The notes under the pieces were generated by a model. It saw only the letters and a list, made by a program, of their open reading frames with translations. It was not told where the DNA came from and made no database searches. Source: Mobilitalea torta (GTDB lineage: Bacteria; Bacillota; Clostridia; Lachnospirales; Lachnospiraceae). Taken from it: DNA of 64,000 nt. Position numbers and translations under genes: made by a program. Location of the stretch: the NCBI RefSeq assembly GCF_050433395.1, contig NZ_JBNPXH010000016.1, forward strand, positions 62,001 to 126,000, given 5' to 3'. Below are positions 42,930-52,013 of the stretch, piece by piece; within the stretch, counting starts at the first letter, position 1; each line of letters starts with the position of its first letter.

Positions 42930-45518
42930 ATGGAACGATTACAAACATTATTACAAGGGAATGTTACCAGCCACATTCTGCCCTTCCTTTGGATGAAAGG
43001 GGAAGACAATGCCATCATTCGGGAAGAGCTGGATAAAATTGAAGAATGCGGTATCCGGGAGATCTGCCTGGAGTCCAGGCCCCATCCGGATTTCTGCGGC
43101 AAGGGCTGGTGGGAGAATCTGGACTTCATTATGCCGGAGGCCAGAAAAAGAGGAATGAAGGTATGGATTCTGGATGATGATAAGTTTCCTACCGGACATG
43201 CCAACGGGGGCTTTATTAAGCATCCTGAAAAAAAGAAAGTCTATCTGGCGGAGCGCCATATGGATATTATGGGGCCTTGCCGCAGCGGTGCGGTGCTGGT
43301 AGAGAATTTTATGCAGCTGGACGGAAAGCTGCTGGGAATACTGGCTCTCCCCAAGCCGGACGGGGAGACCCTGGCTGTCAGCCGGGAAGGCGGAATTGAT
43401 CTGACCCACCAATATGAGAACGGTTTCGTCTATTTTGATCTGCCGGAGGGAGCCTACCGGCTGTTTGTTCTGTTCACCACCCAGAAGGGCGGCGGACGGG
43501 AAGACTACATGAACTTAATTGATTCTGATTCCGTCAGAGTACTGATTGATGAAGTATATGAGAAGCATTATGAGCGTTATGAAGAGTATTTCGGGAGTAC
43601 CATTGCAGGATTTTTCTCTGATGAGCCGGAGCTGGGCAATGTACAGGGCTACCCTTTTGATGATGTTCTGGGACAGAAGGATAAGCGGCTTCCCTGGAGC
43701 AGGCAGCTGGAAGAAGCGCTGCGGGGCAGATGGGGAGAGGATTTTCTGAGCTTACTCCCGGCGCTTTGGTATGAAGCAGGAGAAAAGACGGTATCGGTCC
43801 GCTCCGAATATATGGATGAGATGACGAGGCTGGTGAAAATCTGTTTTTCCGGCCAGCTGGGAAGCTGGTGTGAAGAGCGCGGGGTAGAGTACATCGGACA
43901 TATTATTGAGGATGACAATGCCCATGCCAGGATGGCCTGCAGCATCGGACATTATTTCCGGGAGATGGAAGGGCAGCATATGGCCGGGATTGATGTGGTG
44001 CATCATCAGATTGTGCCCGGATTCACCGAGCCGGTGCATCAATGGATTGCCGGGGACCGGGACGGCGAGTTCTTCCATTACGGGCTGGCCAAGCTGGGAA
44101 GCTCCGCGGCGCATATCCAGGAAAATAAAAAGGATCGGGCACTCTGTGAGATCTTCGGCAACTATGGATGGGCCGAGGGGAATTCCTTTATGAAATGGCT
44201 GACGAACCATATGCTGGTCAGGGGTATCAATGAGTTTACACCCCATGCGTTTTCCATGAGCTATCCGGATCGGGACTGCCCGCCTCATTTTTATGCCAGG
44301 GGCAATAATCCGGGCTTCGGCTGCTTTACCCAGCTGATGAAATATATGAACCGCGGCGCCCATCTGTTAAGCGGAGGCATCCATCTGGCGGATGCGGCTA
44401 TTTTGTACCATGCGGAGGCTGAATGGAGCGGAGGCAGGACGATGTATTTTCAGAAGCCGGGCCGCCGGCTGATGGAGCATCAGCTGGATTATGATGTTAT
44501 TCCGGCGGATGCGCTGAGATCGGCGGCGGTGGAGAAAGGGCAGCTGGTGATCCGGAGAGAGAACTATCCCTGCTTGATACTGCCCTATGCCCAGTACCTG
44601 GATGCGGAAGTGGTTCGGTTTGTCGCCGCCGCAGCGCCTCAGGGGCTGAGGGTGTTTGTGATTGATGCCCTGCCGGAAGGAGATACCAGGGGAGAGGCGC
44701 TTCCTGCAGGCTGGGACCGGAAGGTGAGGGTGGTAGGCCTGGAAAGTATCGCGGAGGAAGTGGCGAAGCTGGAGACAGGATTGGGAAGCAGGGAGCTTAC
44801 GGTAACCGGCGGGATACCGGAGCTTCGCAGCATGGTGATTCGCCGGCCGGATGGCCTGACCGCCATGTATTTCAACGAGAGCGTATCCCGGAAGGTGCAG
44901 GCACAGCTTCTGGTCCGGAATAAAGAATATGGGTGTGTGACCGTATATGATCCATGGAATCACAGGGCAGATGAGTATGGGATAGAGGAACACAGAATTC
45001 CGCTCTGCCTCGAGCCGGGAGAAGCTGTTTTTCTATGCCTGGAGAAAAAAACGGCGGAGGGAAGCTTTCCCGGGCGGTCCGGCGAGAAGACTCTGTGTCT
45101 GGACTGGAGAGTGTCCAGGCGCGGGGAGTTGGGAGAGGAATTTGCAGAAGAGCTTCTGCTGAAAGCAGGAGAAGAGCTTCCTAATCTTAACGGGCCCGGT
45201 TATTGGCCCGCCTTTACCGGAACCTACCGGTATGAAGGAGCCTTTGTACAGGAAAAAGCCGCGGGGCAGCGTTATATGCTAATGCTTCCGGAGGCATCGG
45301 ACTGTGTGAGAGTTTGGATAAATGGTACGGATCGGGGCTATCTCGCCGGATTCCCTGGCAGAGTTGATATAACGGAAGAACTTTGTGACGGTGAAAACCG
45401 GTTGATATTGGAGGTGACCACGACCCTGGTATGGAAGAGAAAGGACGGGGCCTCCACCCATTTGCAGATCCCGGCAACCGGAATTACCAAAGAGCCCGTG
45501 CTGGAGTGGTATCGATAA
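42930..45518 (+). CDS. GH106-related glycosidase with C-terminal sugar-binding domain
   Basis: 862 residues. Motifs parallel the larger GH106 upstream: CLESRPHPDF, WILDDDKFPTGHANGG and GFFSDEPELG (compare LYDEDRYPSGAAGG and IFTDEPQI), then EYIGHIIEDDNAHARM and HHQIVPGFTEPVH. The last ~130 residues form a GH2-type jelly roll (YRYEGAFVQEKAAGQRYMLMLPEASDCVRVWING). The linkage cut is unknown; the family relation points to a rhamnosidase or a related exo-enzyme. GAGGT lies six bases before the ATG. No signal peptide. Its last 20 codons overlap an upstream extension of the GH42 frame, which is not used. Confidence 0.75.
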   Translation: MERLQTLLQGNVTSHILPFLWMKGEDNAIIREELDKIEECGIREICLESRPHPDFCGKGWWENLDFIMPEARKRGMKVWILDDDKFPTGHANGGFIKHPEKKKVYLAERHMDIMGPCRSGAVLVENFMQLDGKLLGILALPKPDGETLAVSREGGIDLTHQYENGFVYFDLPEGAYRLFVLFTTQKGGGREDYMNLIDSDSVRVLIDEVYEKHYERYEEYFGSTIAGFFSDEPELGNVQGYPFDDVLGQKDKRLPWSRQLEEALRGRWGEDFLSLLPALWYEAGEKTVSVRSEYMDEMTRLVKICFSGQLGSWCEERGVEYIGHIIEDDNAHARMACSIGHYFREMEGQHMAGIDVVHHQIVPGFTEPVHQWIAGDRDGEFFHYGLAKLGSSAAHIQENKKDRALCEIFGNYGWAEGNSFMKWLTNHMLVRGINEFTPHAFSMSYPDRDCPPHFYARGNNPGFGCFTQLMKYMNRGAHLLSGGIHLADAAILYHAEAEWSGGRTMYFQKPGRRLMEHQLDYDVIPADALRSAAVEKGQLVIRRENYPCLILPYAQYLDAEVVRFVAAAAPQGLRVFVIDALPEGDTRGEALPAGWDRKVRVVGLESIAEEVAKLETGLGSRELTVTGGIPELRSMVIRRPDGLTAMYFNESVSRKVQAQLLVRNKEYGCVTVYDPWNHRADEYGIEEHRIPLCLEPGEAVFLCLEKKTAEGSFPGRSGEKTLCLDWRVSRRGELGEEFAEELLLKAGEELPNLNGPGYWPAFTGTYRYEGAFVQEKAAGQRYMLMLPEASDCVRVWINGTDRGYLAGFPGRVDITEELCDGENRLILEVTTTLVWKRKDGASTHLQIPATGITKEPVLEWYR

Positions 45519-45577
45519 GAGGAGATCTGCTTCCTGCGGGTCATTTGAAGACAATGAGAAAGGACATGGTAATTAAC

Positions 45578-47695
45578 ATGGAAAAATCAATTTTATTTCC
45601 CCAAACAGGTGGTTTTGTTCACGGATGTGATTATAATCCGGAGCAATGGCTGGACCGTCCGGATATCTTAGCGGAGGATATCCGGATGATGAAGAAGGCG
45701 GGAGTGAACAGTGTCACATTGGGCATGTTCTCCTGGTCCTTTTTGGAGCCGGTGGAAGGGGAATTTCAGTTTGGATGGCTGAGAGAGATAATCGATCGCT
45801 TGTATGAGAACGGAATTTACACAATCCTGGGCACCCCCTCCGGAGCACGTCCCGCCTGGCTGGACGCGGCATATCCCGAGGCGATGCGGGTCAGCAAACA
45901 GGATGTGCGCAACCATCACGGTGTCAGGCACAACCATTGCATGAGTTCCCTGCGTTACAGGGAGAAGGTGGCAATCCTTGACCGCAGGCTGGCGGAAGAA
46001 TTCGGCTCCCATCCCGGTCTGCTGATGTATCATATTTCCAATGAGCTGGGGGGAGATTGCTACTGCCCTCTGTGTGTGGAGCGTTTCCAAAGCTACCTGG
46101 CGGAGAAATTCGACCACGATATTGAAAAGCTGAACCAGGCATGGTGGACGGCCTTCTGGAGCCACCGGTATAATAATTTTCAGCAGATCGAGCCGCCCTT
46201 TGCCAATGGGGAGGGCAGTATTATGGGGCTGAACCTGGAATGGAAGCGTTTCACCACCTGGAATATGACTGATTTTATGAAATTTGAGATTGCTGCTCTG
46301 AGGGAGGTAACACCGGACATCCCGGTAACCACCAACTTCATGATGCTGTACAACGGACTGGACTACCGCAAAATGGCGGAGGAAGTGGATGTCATCTCCT
46401 GGGACAGCTATCCCAGGTTCCATAACGACCGGGAATCCTTATATGATACCATGGCGGAGTATGCCTTTCACCATGCGGTGATGCGCTCCATGAAGAAGGA
46501 GAAGCCCTTCATGCTGATGGAAAGTGCGCCGGGCCTTGTGAACTGGCATCCCTATAACAAATTGAAACGTCCCGGTGTGCACAGGCTGGCCTGTCTTCAG
46601 GCAATTGCCTGCGGCTCCGATACGGTGCAGTATTTCCAGTGGCGTAAGGGCCGGGGGTCCTTTGAACAGTACCATGGCGCAGTGGTGGATCATCTGGGTA
46701 CGGATGACACCAGAGTCTTCCTCGAGGTGGCGGAGGTGGGAGAGCTGCTGAGCCGGATATCTGCGGCAGCGGGAACCCTTGTAAAATCCAAAGCGGCTCT
46801 GTTATTCGACTGGGATAACCGATGGGCGATTCAGGATGTGAAAGCATTAAGTGATGAGACAAAGCGTTACGAAGAAACCTGCATTGGAATCTGGAAGGAA
46901 TTTCTGAAGCTGGGCGTAGAAATGGATGTTATCCCTTCTGACGGAGATTTTTCAGAATATAGCGTAATTGTCGCACCCATGCTGTATGTTCTGCAGCCCC
47001 GGACTGCTGCAAGGCTGAAGAGCTTTACGGAGCAGGGAGGGCAGCTGCTGGCTACCTATTTCACCGGATATGTGGATCAGAATCTGCTGTGCCATCTGGG
47101 AGGCTTTCCTGGAGATGGACTTTCGGAGCTTTTTGGCATCGTCAGTGAGGAGATTGATACCCTTTATCCCTCGGATCGGAATCAGATTCATTTTACAGAG
47201 GATTGGGTGAAGGAGGTAAGTGCCGAAGCAGGAACAGCTTCTGCTGCGGAAGAACAGTGGAACTGGGAAGTGAAGGACTATGCGGAGATCCTGAGGGTCA
47301 AGGATGCCAGGGTACTGGCCTGCTATAAAGAGGATTTCTATAAAGGAACGGCAGCTGTAACCTGTAAAACTTATGAGAGAAGTGAGCCGGCAGGATCGGA
47401 CATGCCGGTAAAACAGGGCAGGGCATACTATGTTGCTGCCAGAAGCTGCCCCCGGCAAATGAGCGTTCTATTTGCCAAAATGCTGGAGGATGCGGGAATT
47501 GAGATAAAGAAGCTTCCTCAGGGCATTGAATACCATAGCAGAACAGGTGAGGAAGGAAGTTATGAGTTCTATCTGAACTGCCGGACAGAAGCGGTAACAT
47601 TGGAGGGCTTGAACGGAGCGGATCTCATAACCGGTAATGCAGTGGAGGGCTCTCTTGAGCTGGGCGCCTACAGCGTAGCAGTGCTTCGTAAATAG
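45578..47695 (+). CDS. Beta-galactosidase, GH42
   Basis: 705 residues from the ATG at 45578; in-frame ATGs at 45554 and 45566 are alternatives, and no ideal ribosome site decides. GH42 features: FVHGCDYNPEQWLDRPDILAEDI at the N-terminus, GMFSWSFLEPVEG, TPSGARPAW, the acid/base Glu in HISNELGG and the nucleophile Glu in LMESAPGLVNW. CYCPLC just after the acid/base matches the cysteine cluster that binds zinc in many GH42 enzymes. The trimerisation domain (~385-600) and a small C-terminal beta domain follow. Substrates are beta-galactosides or alpha-L-arabinopyranosides. No signal peptide, so it is cytoplasmic. Confidence 0.93.
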   Translation: MEKSILFPQTGGFVHGCDYNPEQWLDRPDILAEDIRMMKKAGVNSVTLGMFSWSFLEPVEGEFQFGWLREIIDRLYENGIYTILGTPSGARPAWLDAAYPEAMRVSKQDVRNHHGVRHNHCMSSLRYREKVAILDRRLAEEFGSHPGLLMYHISNELGGDCYCPLCVERFQSYLAEKFDHDIEKLNQAWWTAFWSHRYNNFQQIEPPFANGEGSIMGLNLEWKRFTTWNMTDFMKFEIAALREVTPDIPVTTNFMMLYNGLDYRKMAEEVDVISWDSYPRFHNDRESLYDTMAEYAFHHAVMRSMKKEKPFMLMESAPGLVNWHPYNKLKRPGVHRLACLQAIACGSDTVQYFQWRKGRGSFEQYHGAVVDHLGTDDTRVFLEVAEVGELLSRISAAAGTLVKSKAALLFDWDNRWAIQDVKALSDETKRYEETCIGIWKEFLKLGVEMDVIPSDGDFSEYSVIVAPMLYVLQPRTAARLKSFTEQGGQLLATYFTGYVDQNLLCHLGGFPGDGLSELFGIVSEEIDTLYPSDRNQIHFTEDWVKEVSAEAGTASAAEEQWNWEVKDYAEILRVKDARVLACYKEDFYKGTAAVTCKTYERSEPAGSDMPVKQGRAYYVAARSCPRQMSVLFAKMLEDAGIEIKKLPQGIEYHSRTGEEGSYEFYLNCRTEAVTLEGLNGADLITGNAVEGSLELGAYSVAVLRK

Positions 47696-47710
47696 AAGGA
47701 GGAAGACAGG

Positions 47711-49033
47711 ATGAGATATAGCAAGCCCTGGGAGCAGGGAGAATTAAGGGTCACAGATAACGGCAGGTATTTCAGCATCGGAGAGGAGGCTTTCTTTTGG
47801 ATGGGGGATACCGCCTGGCTGTTGTTTCATCAGCTGACCCCGGAAGAAAGCTACTGCTATCTCAGGAATCGCAAGGAGCTGGGATACAATATTATTCTGG
47901 CTGATTTTATTCATACTGCGAAGCAGCGCAATCTGGAAGGAGAAACCGCTCTGATAGACGGAGATTTCTCCAAGATCAATAAGGACGGCGGTTTCTGGAA
48001 CCATGTGGATAAGGTGCTTGAGATGGCAAAAGAGCTGGGGCTTTATATGGGAATTCTTCCTGTATGGGGCAGCAGTGTGGTAAATGGCGGTGATCTGACG
48101 GAAGAAAATATGGATGGATATATGGATTTCATTCTTAGCCGTTATCATCATCTGCCCAATCTGGTCTGGATTGTAGGCGGTGATGTCCGGGGAGATGTGA
48201 ATCCGGAGCTTTTCTCAAAAATGGGACGCAGGATGAAGCAGGACAGGCCGGACCGGCTGGTAGGATATCATCCTTTTGGCAGAACCAGCTCCGGCCTTTG
48301 GTTTCACGGTGAGGAATGGCTGGACTTCAATATGTTCCAGTCGGGACACCGAAGATATGACCAGACGCGGCTGGATGCATGGGATGATAACAGTCAGGCG
48401 GAAGGATGCTATGGAGAAGACAGCTGGAGATATGTGGAACGTGATTACGGGAGGACTCCTCCCAAGCCGGTTCTGGATGGCGAGCCCTCCTATGAATGGG
48501 TAGTCCAGGGACTGCATGATGATACCCAGCCTTACTGGAAGGCGGCGGATGTACGCCGCTATGCGTATTGGAGCGTGTTTGCAGGTGCCGCAGGGCATAC
48601 CTACGGACATAATTCCATTATGCAGTTTTATCGGGATACCTCAGTGAAGGGAGCCTTCGGGGCAAAATATCTGTGGTCGGATTCCCTTCATCATCCCGGC
48701 GGGAGCCAGATGATTCATCTGGTGAGGTTAATGGAATCCGTAGATTATATCAATGGAAGATCTGCTCAGGAATATCTTCTCAGCAGTCAGGGAGAGCAGT
48801 ACGATTACATCAGCGTATTTGCCGGAGCCAAGTATCTGTTGGCTTATACCTATACAGGAAGGGAAATCAGTCTTTCCCTGAGGGACTATGAAGGAGTAAC
48901 GCTGGATGCTTACTGGATGGATCCGGTGACAGGGCTGCAGAGCTACATCTGCAATGTAACAGGGAAGGAACAGGTGACCTTCCAGCCGCCGGAGAGGGAA
49001 GACAGTAAGGATGTTGTCCTGGTAATACGGTAA
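47711..49033 (+). CDS. DUF4038 glycoside hydrolase, GH140-like (apiosidase type)
   Basis: 440 residues. A TIM-barrel DUF4038 domain (~10-350): GRYFSIGEEAFFWMGDTAWLLFHQLTPEE at the N-terminus, LPNLVWIVGGDVRGDVN with an acidic pair, VGYHPFGRTSS, LDGEPSYEWVVQGLH with the probable second catalytic Glu, and AYWSVFAGAAGHTYGHNSI. A C-terminal beta-domain follows (~355-440; TLDAYWMDPVTGLQSY), like the collagen-binding-type module fused to this family. GH140 enzymes characterised in gut bacteria are endo-apiosidases of rhamnogalacturonan II side chains. AGGAGG precedes the ATG. No signal peptide. It closes the glycosidase run. Confidence 0.82.
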   Translation: MRYSKPWEQGELRVTDNGRYFSIGEEAFFWMGDTAWLLFHQLTPEESYCYLRNRKELGYNIILADFIHTAKQRNLEGETALIDGDFSKINKDGGFWNHVDKVLEMAKELGLYMGILPVWGSSVVNGGDLTEENMDGYMDFILSRYHHLPNLVWIVGGDVRGDVNPELFSKMGRRMKQDRPDRLVGYHPFGRTSSGLWFHGEEWLDFNMFQSGHRRYDQTRLDAWDDNSQAEGCYGEDSWRYVERDYGRTPPKPVLDGEPSYEWVVQGLHDDTQPYWKAADVRRYAYWSVFAGAAGHTYGHNSIMQFYRDTSVKGAFGAKYLWSDSLHHPGGSQMIHLVRLMESVDYINGRSAQEYLLSSQGEQYDYISVFAGAKYLLAYTYTGREISLSLRDYEGVTLDAYWMDPVTGLQSYICNVTGKEQVTFQPPEREDSKDVVLVIR

Positions 49034-49202
49034 CAGGATAGATTCATTTTGAAACGGCCTTTTTTTGCGGAACATTCCAGGGAACCGGCATATAATGGAA
49101 TTAAAATGATCTTCAGCGGTGGGCAAGCAAAAGAGCATTGAAGTGCCCGGCAGAACGGGAGCGATTGATCTTGCCCCAGCTGATGGCAGGATAGAGGTTC
49201 AT

Positions 49203-49799
49203 ATGGCGAATAAGGCTGCGGATTCCAGAGGAACGATAACACAGCACGGCCGTAATTTACGGATCGAAAATGCTTTGGTGGAAGAGGTATTTACAAATAA
49301 CAGAAGAACCGGCAATATTTTAATATCCTATAGAATAGACGGCCAGAATGGTTTGGCTAGAATTGAGACGCTTCGGCTGAATGTAGACCAGGCCACCGTA
49401 ATTACCAATCAATTTGACCAGGAATTATGCTTGTGTGAAATCAGAACCGGAATGTGGATTGACGCGGAGTTTTCCTCTGCTATGACCAGAAGTATTCCTC
49501 CGCAGTCCGCGGCATACCGGATCGTCGTGCGCGGAGACAGCGCTTCTGTCAGTGTGACAACCGATCGGGTCGTTGATGTGAATGCCAGAAACAGATTCCT
49601 GCTTACCGGTAATCCCTACGATACAACTGACCAGATACGGTTTGTTGTCACCAATGCCACCTCCATCCTTGACCGGAATGGCCGTCCCATCAGGCTGGAA
49701 GCAATCCGCCCGGGCCAGATGGTAAGAATAGAGCATGCCAACTTCCAGACGGCGAGTATTCCTCCTCAGACTACGGCCTTCCGTATCCAGCTTCTTTAA
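49203..49799 (+). CDS. Hypothetical protein with internal duplication
   Basis: 198 residues from the ATG at 49203 (AGAGG five bases upstream); an in-frame GTG at 49119 would add 28 residues but lacks a ribosome site. Two related ~90-residue beta-rich repeats each end in the pattern L..IR.GM......F...SIPPQ(S/T).A(F/Y)RI: the first has EIRTGMWIDAEF and SIPPQSAAYRIV, the second AIRPGQMVRIEHA and SIPPQTTAFRIQ. No signal peptide, membrane segment or catalytic motif is seen. I do not recognise a characterised family. Its ending is followed by a dispersed repeat (copy A) and a long hairpin. Confidence 0.6.
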   Translation: MANKAADSRGTITQHGRNLRIENALVEEVFTNNRRTGNILISYRIDGQNGLARIETLRLNVDQATVITNQFDQELCLCEIRTGMWIDAEFSSAMTRSIPPQSAAYRIVVRGDSASVSVTTDRVVDVNARNRFLLTGNPYDTTDQIRFVVTNATSILDRNGRPIRLEAIRPGQMVRIEHANFQTASIPPQTTAFRIQLL

Positions 49800-49881
49800 A
49801 ATAAAGAGCTCGCTTACGCTGACGCACAATTGCCTTCAGGCAATATTCCCCTTACGCGCGGCATATGCATCCTGCGGAGCA
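49799..49881 (+). repeat. Intergenic repeat, copy A
   Basis: Homologous to 28802-28872: shared AAATAAAGAG start, GCTT..GCTG, CCTTC.GG.AA, CCTT.CG.GC.GCAT and ATCCTG.G.AGC end. It contains the internal stem TTGCCTTCAGGCAA. Both copies follow plus-strand stop codons directly. Confidence 0.5.
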
Positions 49882-49885
49882 AACA

Positions 49886-49938
49886 TTGAGGGTATCGCCC
49901 CATCACTCTATATTTAGTGATTTGCGACACCCTCAATC
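49886..49938. terminator. Long hairpin between converging genes
   Basis: ATTGAGGGTATCGC (49886-49899) pairs with GCGACACCCTCAAT (49925-49938) with one mismatch, and ATCACT with AGTGAT inside. It is flanked by CTTTA on the plus strand. It lies between the two-repeat protein gene and the converging GNAT gene, so a bidirectional terminator is likely. Confidence 0.65.
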
Positions 49939-50084
49939 TTTATGGTATTATTAGCAATCAACTATTATCGTCATTCAAAACAGCTGTTCCACTCCTTTAC
50001 AAGTCTGAACAATGTTTTCAAACAAAGGCAATATATCCCCGGGAATTCCCTTTTTACACATTGGCAGGGTTTTCATCATGGTTT

Positions 50085-51959
50085 TCATTTGAATAGCTTC
50101 TCCGCTTTCATTGCTTTAATAATCTGATTTAATAAAAGGATAGCTTTTTCTTCCTCGGCCCTGCATTGATCTATCATTTCAGCCATTTCGAGCCTTATAA
50201 CAGGATCGCGCAGTTTGTCCCTATCTACGGGATCGTGACCTGCTTTTCTAATAAAAGCTTCCATATGAACATGGCTTATTCTCTCGAAGCAGCAAGCTAT
50301 TTCTTCAAGCGTCTGCGCTTGCCCTGGGAAGTACTTCTGTGCCTGCCGCATAAAGAACTTGGCATAATATCGCCGCTCGGAATATGCACTCCATGCAGGA
50401 TCAATGGTGCGAACCAGCTCCTGCCGTATTGTCTCATCATCGGCAAAAATACTTTCGGGCGGCGTTCCATATCCTATAATGTAATGGGTGCGCTTTGCTT
50501 CCTCGATACATTCCTCTTCCGTTTGGGTAAAGTACCGCTTCCAGTCATTAAAATATCTTGCGTTTTTCATGGACAATCCATCGGTCAAAGTATTGTATGC
50601 CGAAAGGATTCCCTGACGGTATAATTCCTTCAGCTCAGGAGTATTTGTCCGCTTTCCGATAAAAGCAACATAAGCGGCTTCTTCATACCAGTTCTCTTTT
50701 CTAAATAACTGGGGCTGCGGATTGGGGCTGAAATCAAAGACATGATAATTCCAACCGATGAGGATATCACCGTTTTTTTCATAGCCGACCACTGCACAGC
50801 CAATGGGACACTCAGCAAGGTTATCGACAATAACCGGTGTCTTTTCATTGACAAGACATTTCATTATCCGGGCTTTCATTTCTTTTTCTGAACTATCCTT
50901 TGTATAAACCAATTCGTAGTTCTCATACCCTAAATACCGGAACATATTTTTATAACTCTCATAATCGGCAGCAGTTGCGTTTCCGTCGCACATATGAAGG
51001 TCATCAACGTATGCTTCTCCGCTCAAATTGCAAACCAACATAAACCCCACATCAAGCCGTCCGAAATCATAGCCGATATACCCATAATTTTGTCCCGTAT
51101 AATCTAAAAAGGCACGAATTGAAGTGGTGAATGGCTGCATTTCAGGACATCTGGATCCAGGGTATTCTTCGCCGTTCTGCATGATTCTTTCCAGCATATA
51201 GCTCTCGGGAAAGCTTCTGTCCGCATGCTCTCCCATCATGCTTAAAATCTCCGGTTTATCCTTTGGAAAATAACTTTCGGGATGGCTTGTGTCCCATTGT
51301 TCTTTCGTAATCAACATTTTACAGCCTGTAAACTCAATGGGCTTTCCGTTTTCATCCTTCACAAACGAAACATTGTTTATCGTTTCCACAATACTCATGC
51401 CGATGGTTTTCAGCGGGGCGATCTGTTCCTCGCATTCCAGCGGATTACCGGAAGTTAAGCCGTTTGCTCCCAGTTTCTCAAAAGCATACTGCGTCATTAG
51501 TGACAGGGCTTCGGTGTCCAGATCGTTGTCCTGATGTGCAGTGTGCCAGACATGACCCAAATCCATAATGCCGTCTTCATTTACATTGTTATATGCAATA
51601 AACCCTATTAGCTTCATAGACGGTTTCAGACAAACAGCATAATAAATATCCTTACTGGCAAAATAAGCAGCTGCCCCCATACAGCCTTCCATATCAGTGG
51701 GCCATTGATGATCAAAGTTTTTCATGGATGACCCCATTCTGTCAAGCGACAATGCCAGCACCGCTTCAGCGTCATCAGGCGTGAAATGGCGGATAATAAG
51801 CCTATCGGTTTCCATGAAGAACGGTTTGTTCAAGTGTTCATAAACAAAAGCGGAATCGCCTTTTATCTTTTTCACCAGCTTTAATATTTCGGGGAGCGTA
51901 GAAGGTGAATAATCTTGAGGAAGTTTTTCTACTTCAATTTTTTTTAATGGCTTGCTCAT
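50085..51959 (-). CDS. Fusion of GNAT acetyltransferase and BtrH-like domain
   Basis: 624 residues. Residues ~45-215 are a RimJ/RimL-type GNAT domain (FMETDRLIIRHFTPDDAEAVLAL, YAVCLKPSMKLIGFIAYNNV, ALSLMTQYAFEKLGANGLTSG). The region ~275-480 resembles BtrH_N/DUF4872 proteins, which have a papain-like fold: CLVNEKTPVIVDNLAECPIGCAVVGY and NGDILIGWNYHVFDFSPN. The C-terminal ~140 residues are helical (EEIACCFERISHVHMEAF ... AILLLNQIIKAMKAE). The substrate is unknown; BtrH-like domains occur in antibiotic biosynthesis and in small-molecule modification. AAGGAGG lies nine bases before the ATG. It is transcribed alone, downstream of the VOC-AraC pair but after a 50-bp gap. Confidence 0.7.
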   Translation of the reverse strand: MSKPLKKIEVEKLPQDYSPSTLPEILKLVKKIKGDSAFVYEHLNKPFFMETDRLIIRHFTPDDAEAVLALSLDRMGSSMKNFDHQWPTDMEGCMGAAAYFASKDIYYAVCLKPSMKLIGFIAYNNVNEDGIMDLGHVWHTAHQDNDLDTEALSLMTQYAFEKLGANGLTSGNPLECEEQIAPLKTIGMSIVETINNVSFVKDENGKPIEFTGCKMLITKEQWDTSHPESYFPKDKPEILSMMGEHADRSFPESYMLERIMQNGEEYPGSRCPEMQPFTTSIRAFLDYTGQNYGYIGYDFGRLDVGFMLVCNLSGEAYVDDLHMCDGNATAADYESYKNMFRYLGYENYELVYTKDSSEKEMKARIMKCLVNEKTPVIVDNLAECPIGCAVVGYEKNGDILIGWNYHVFDFSPNPQPQLFRKENWYEEAAYVAFIGKRTNTPELKELYRQGILSAYNTLTDGLSMKNARYFNDWKRYFTQTEEECIEEAKRTHYIIGYGTPPESIFADDETIRQELVRTIDPAWSAYSERRYYAKFFMRQAQKYFPGQAQTLEEIACCFERISHVHMEAFIRKAGHDPVDRDKLRDPVIRLEMAEMIDQCRAEEEKAILLLNQIIKAMKAEKLFK

Positions 51960-52013
51960 GTTTTCGTCCTCCTTCCAGACGGCTTTATTCTACCTCATAA
52001 ACAACACGCTGCG

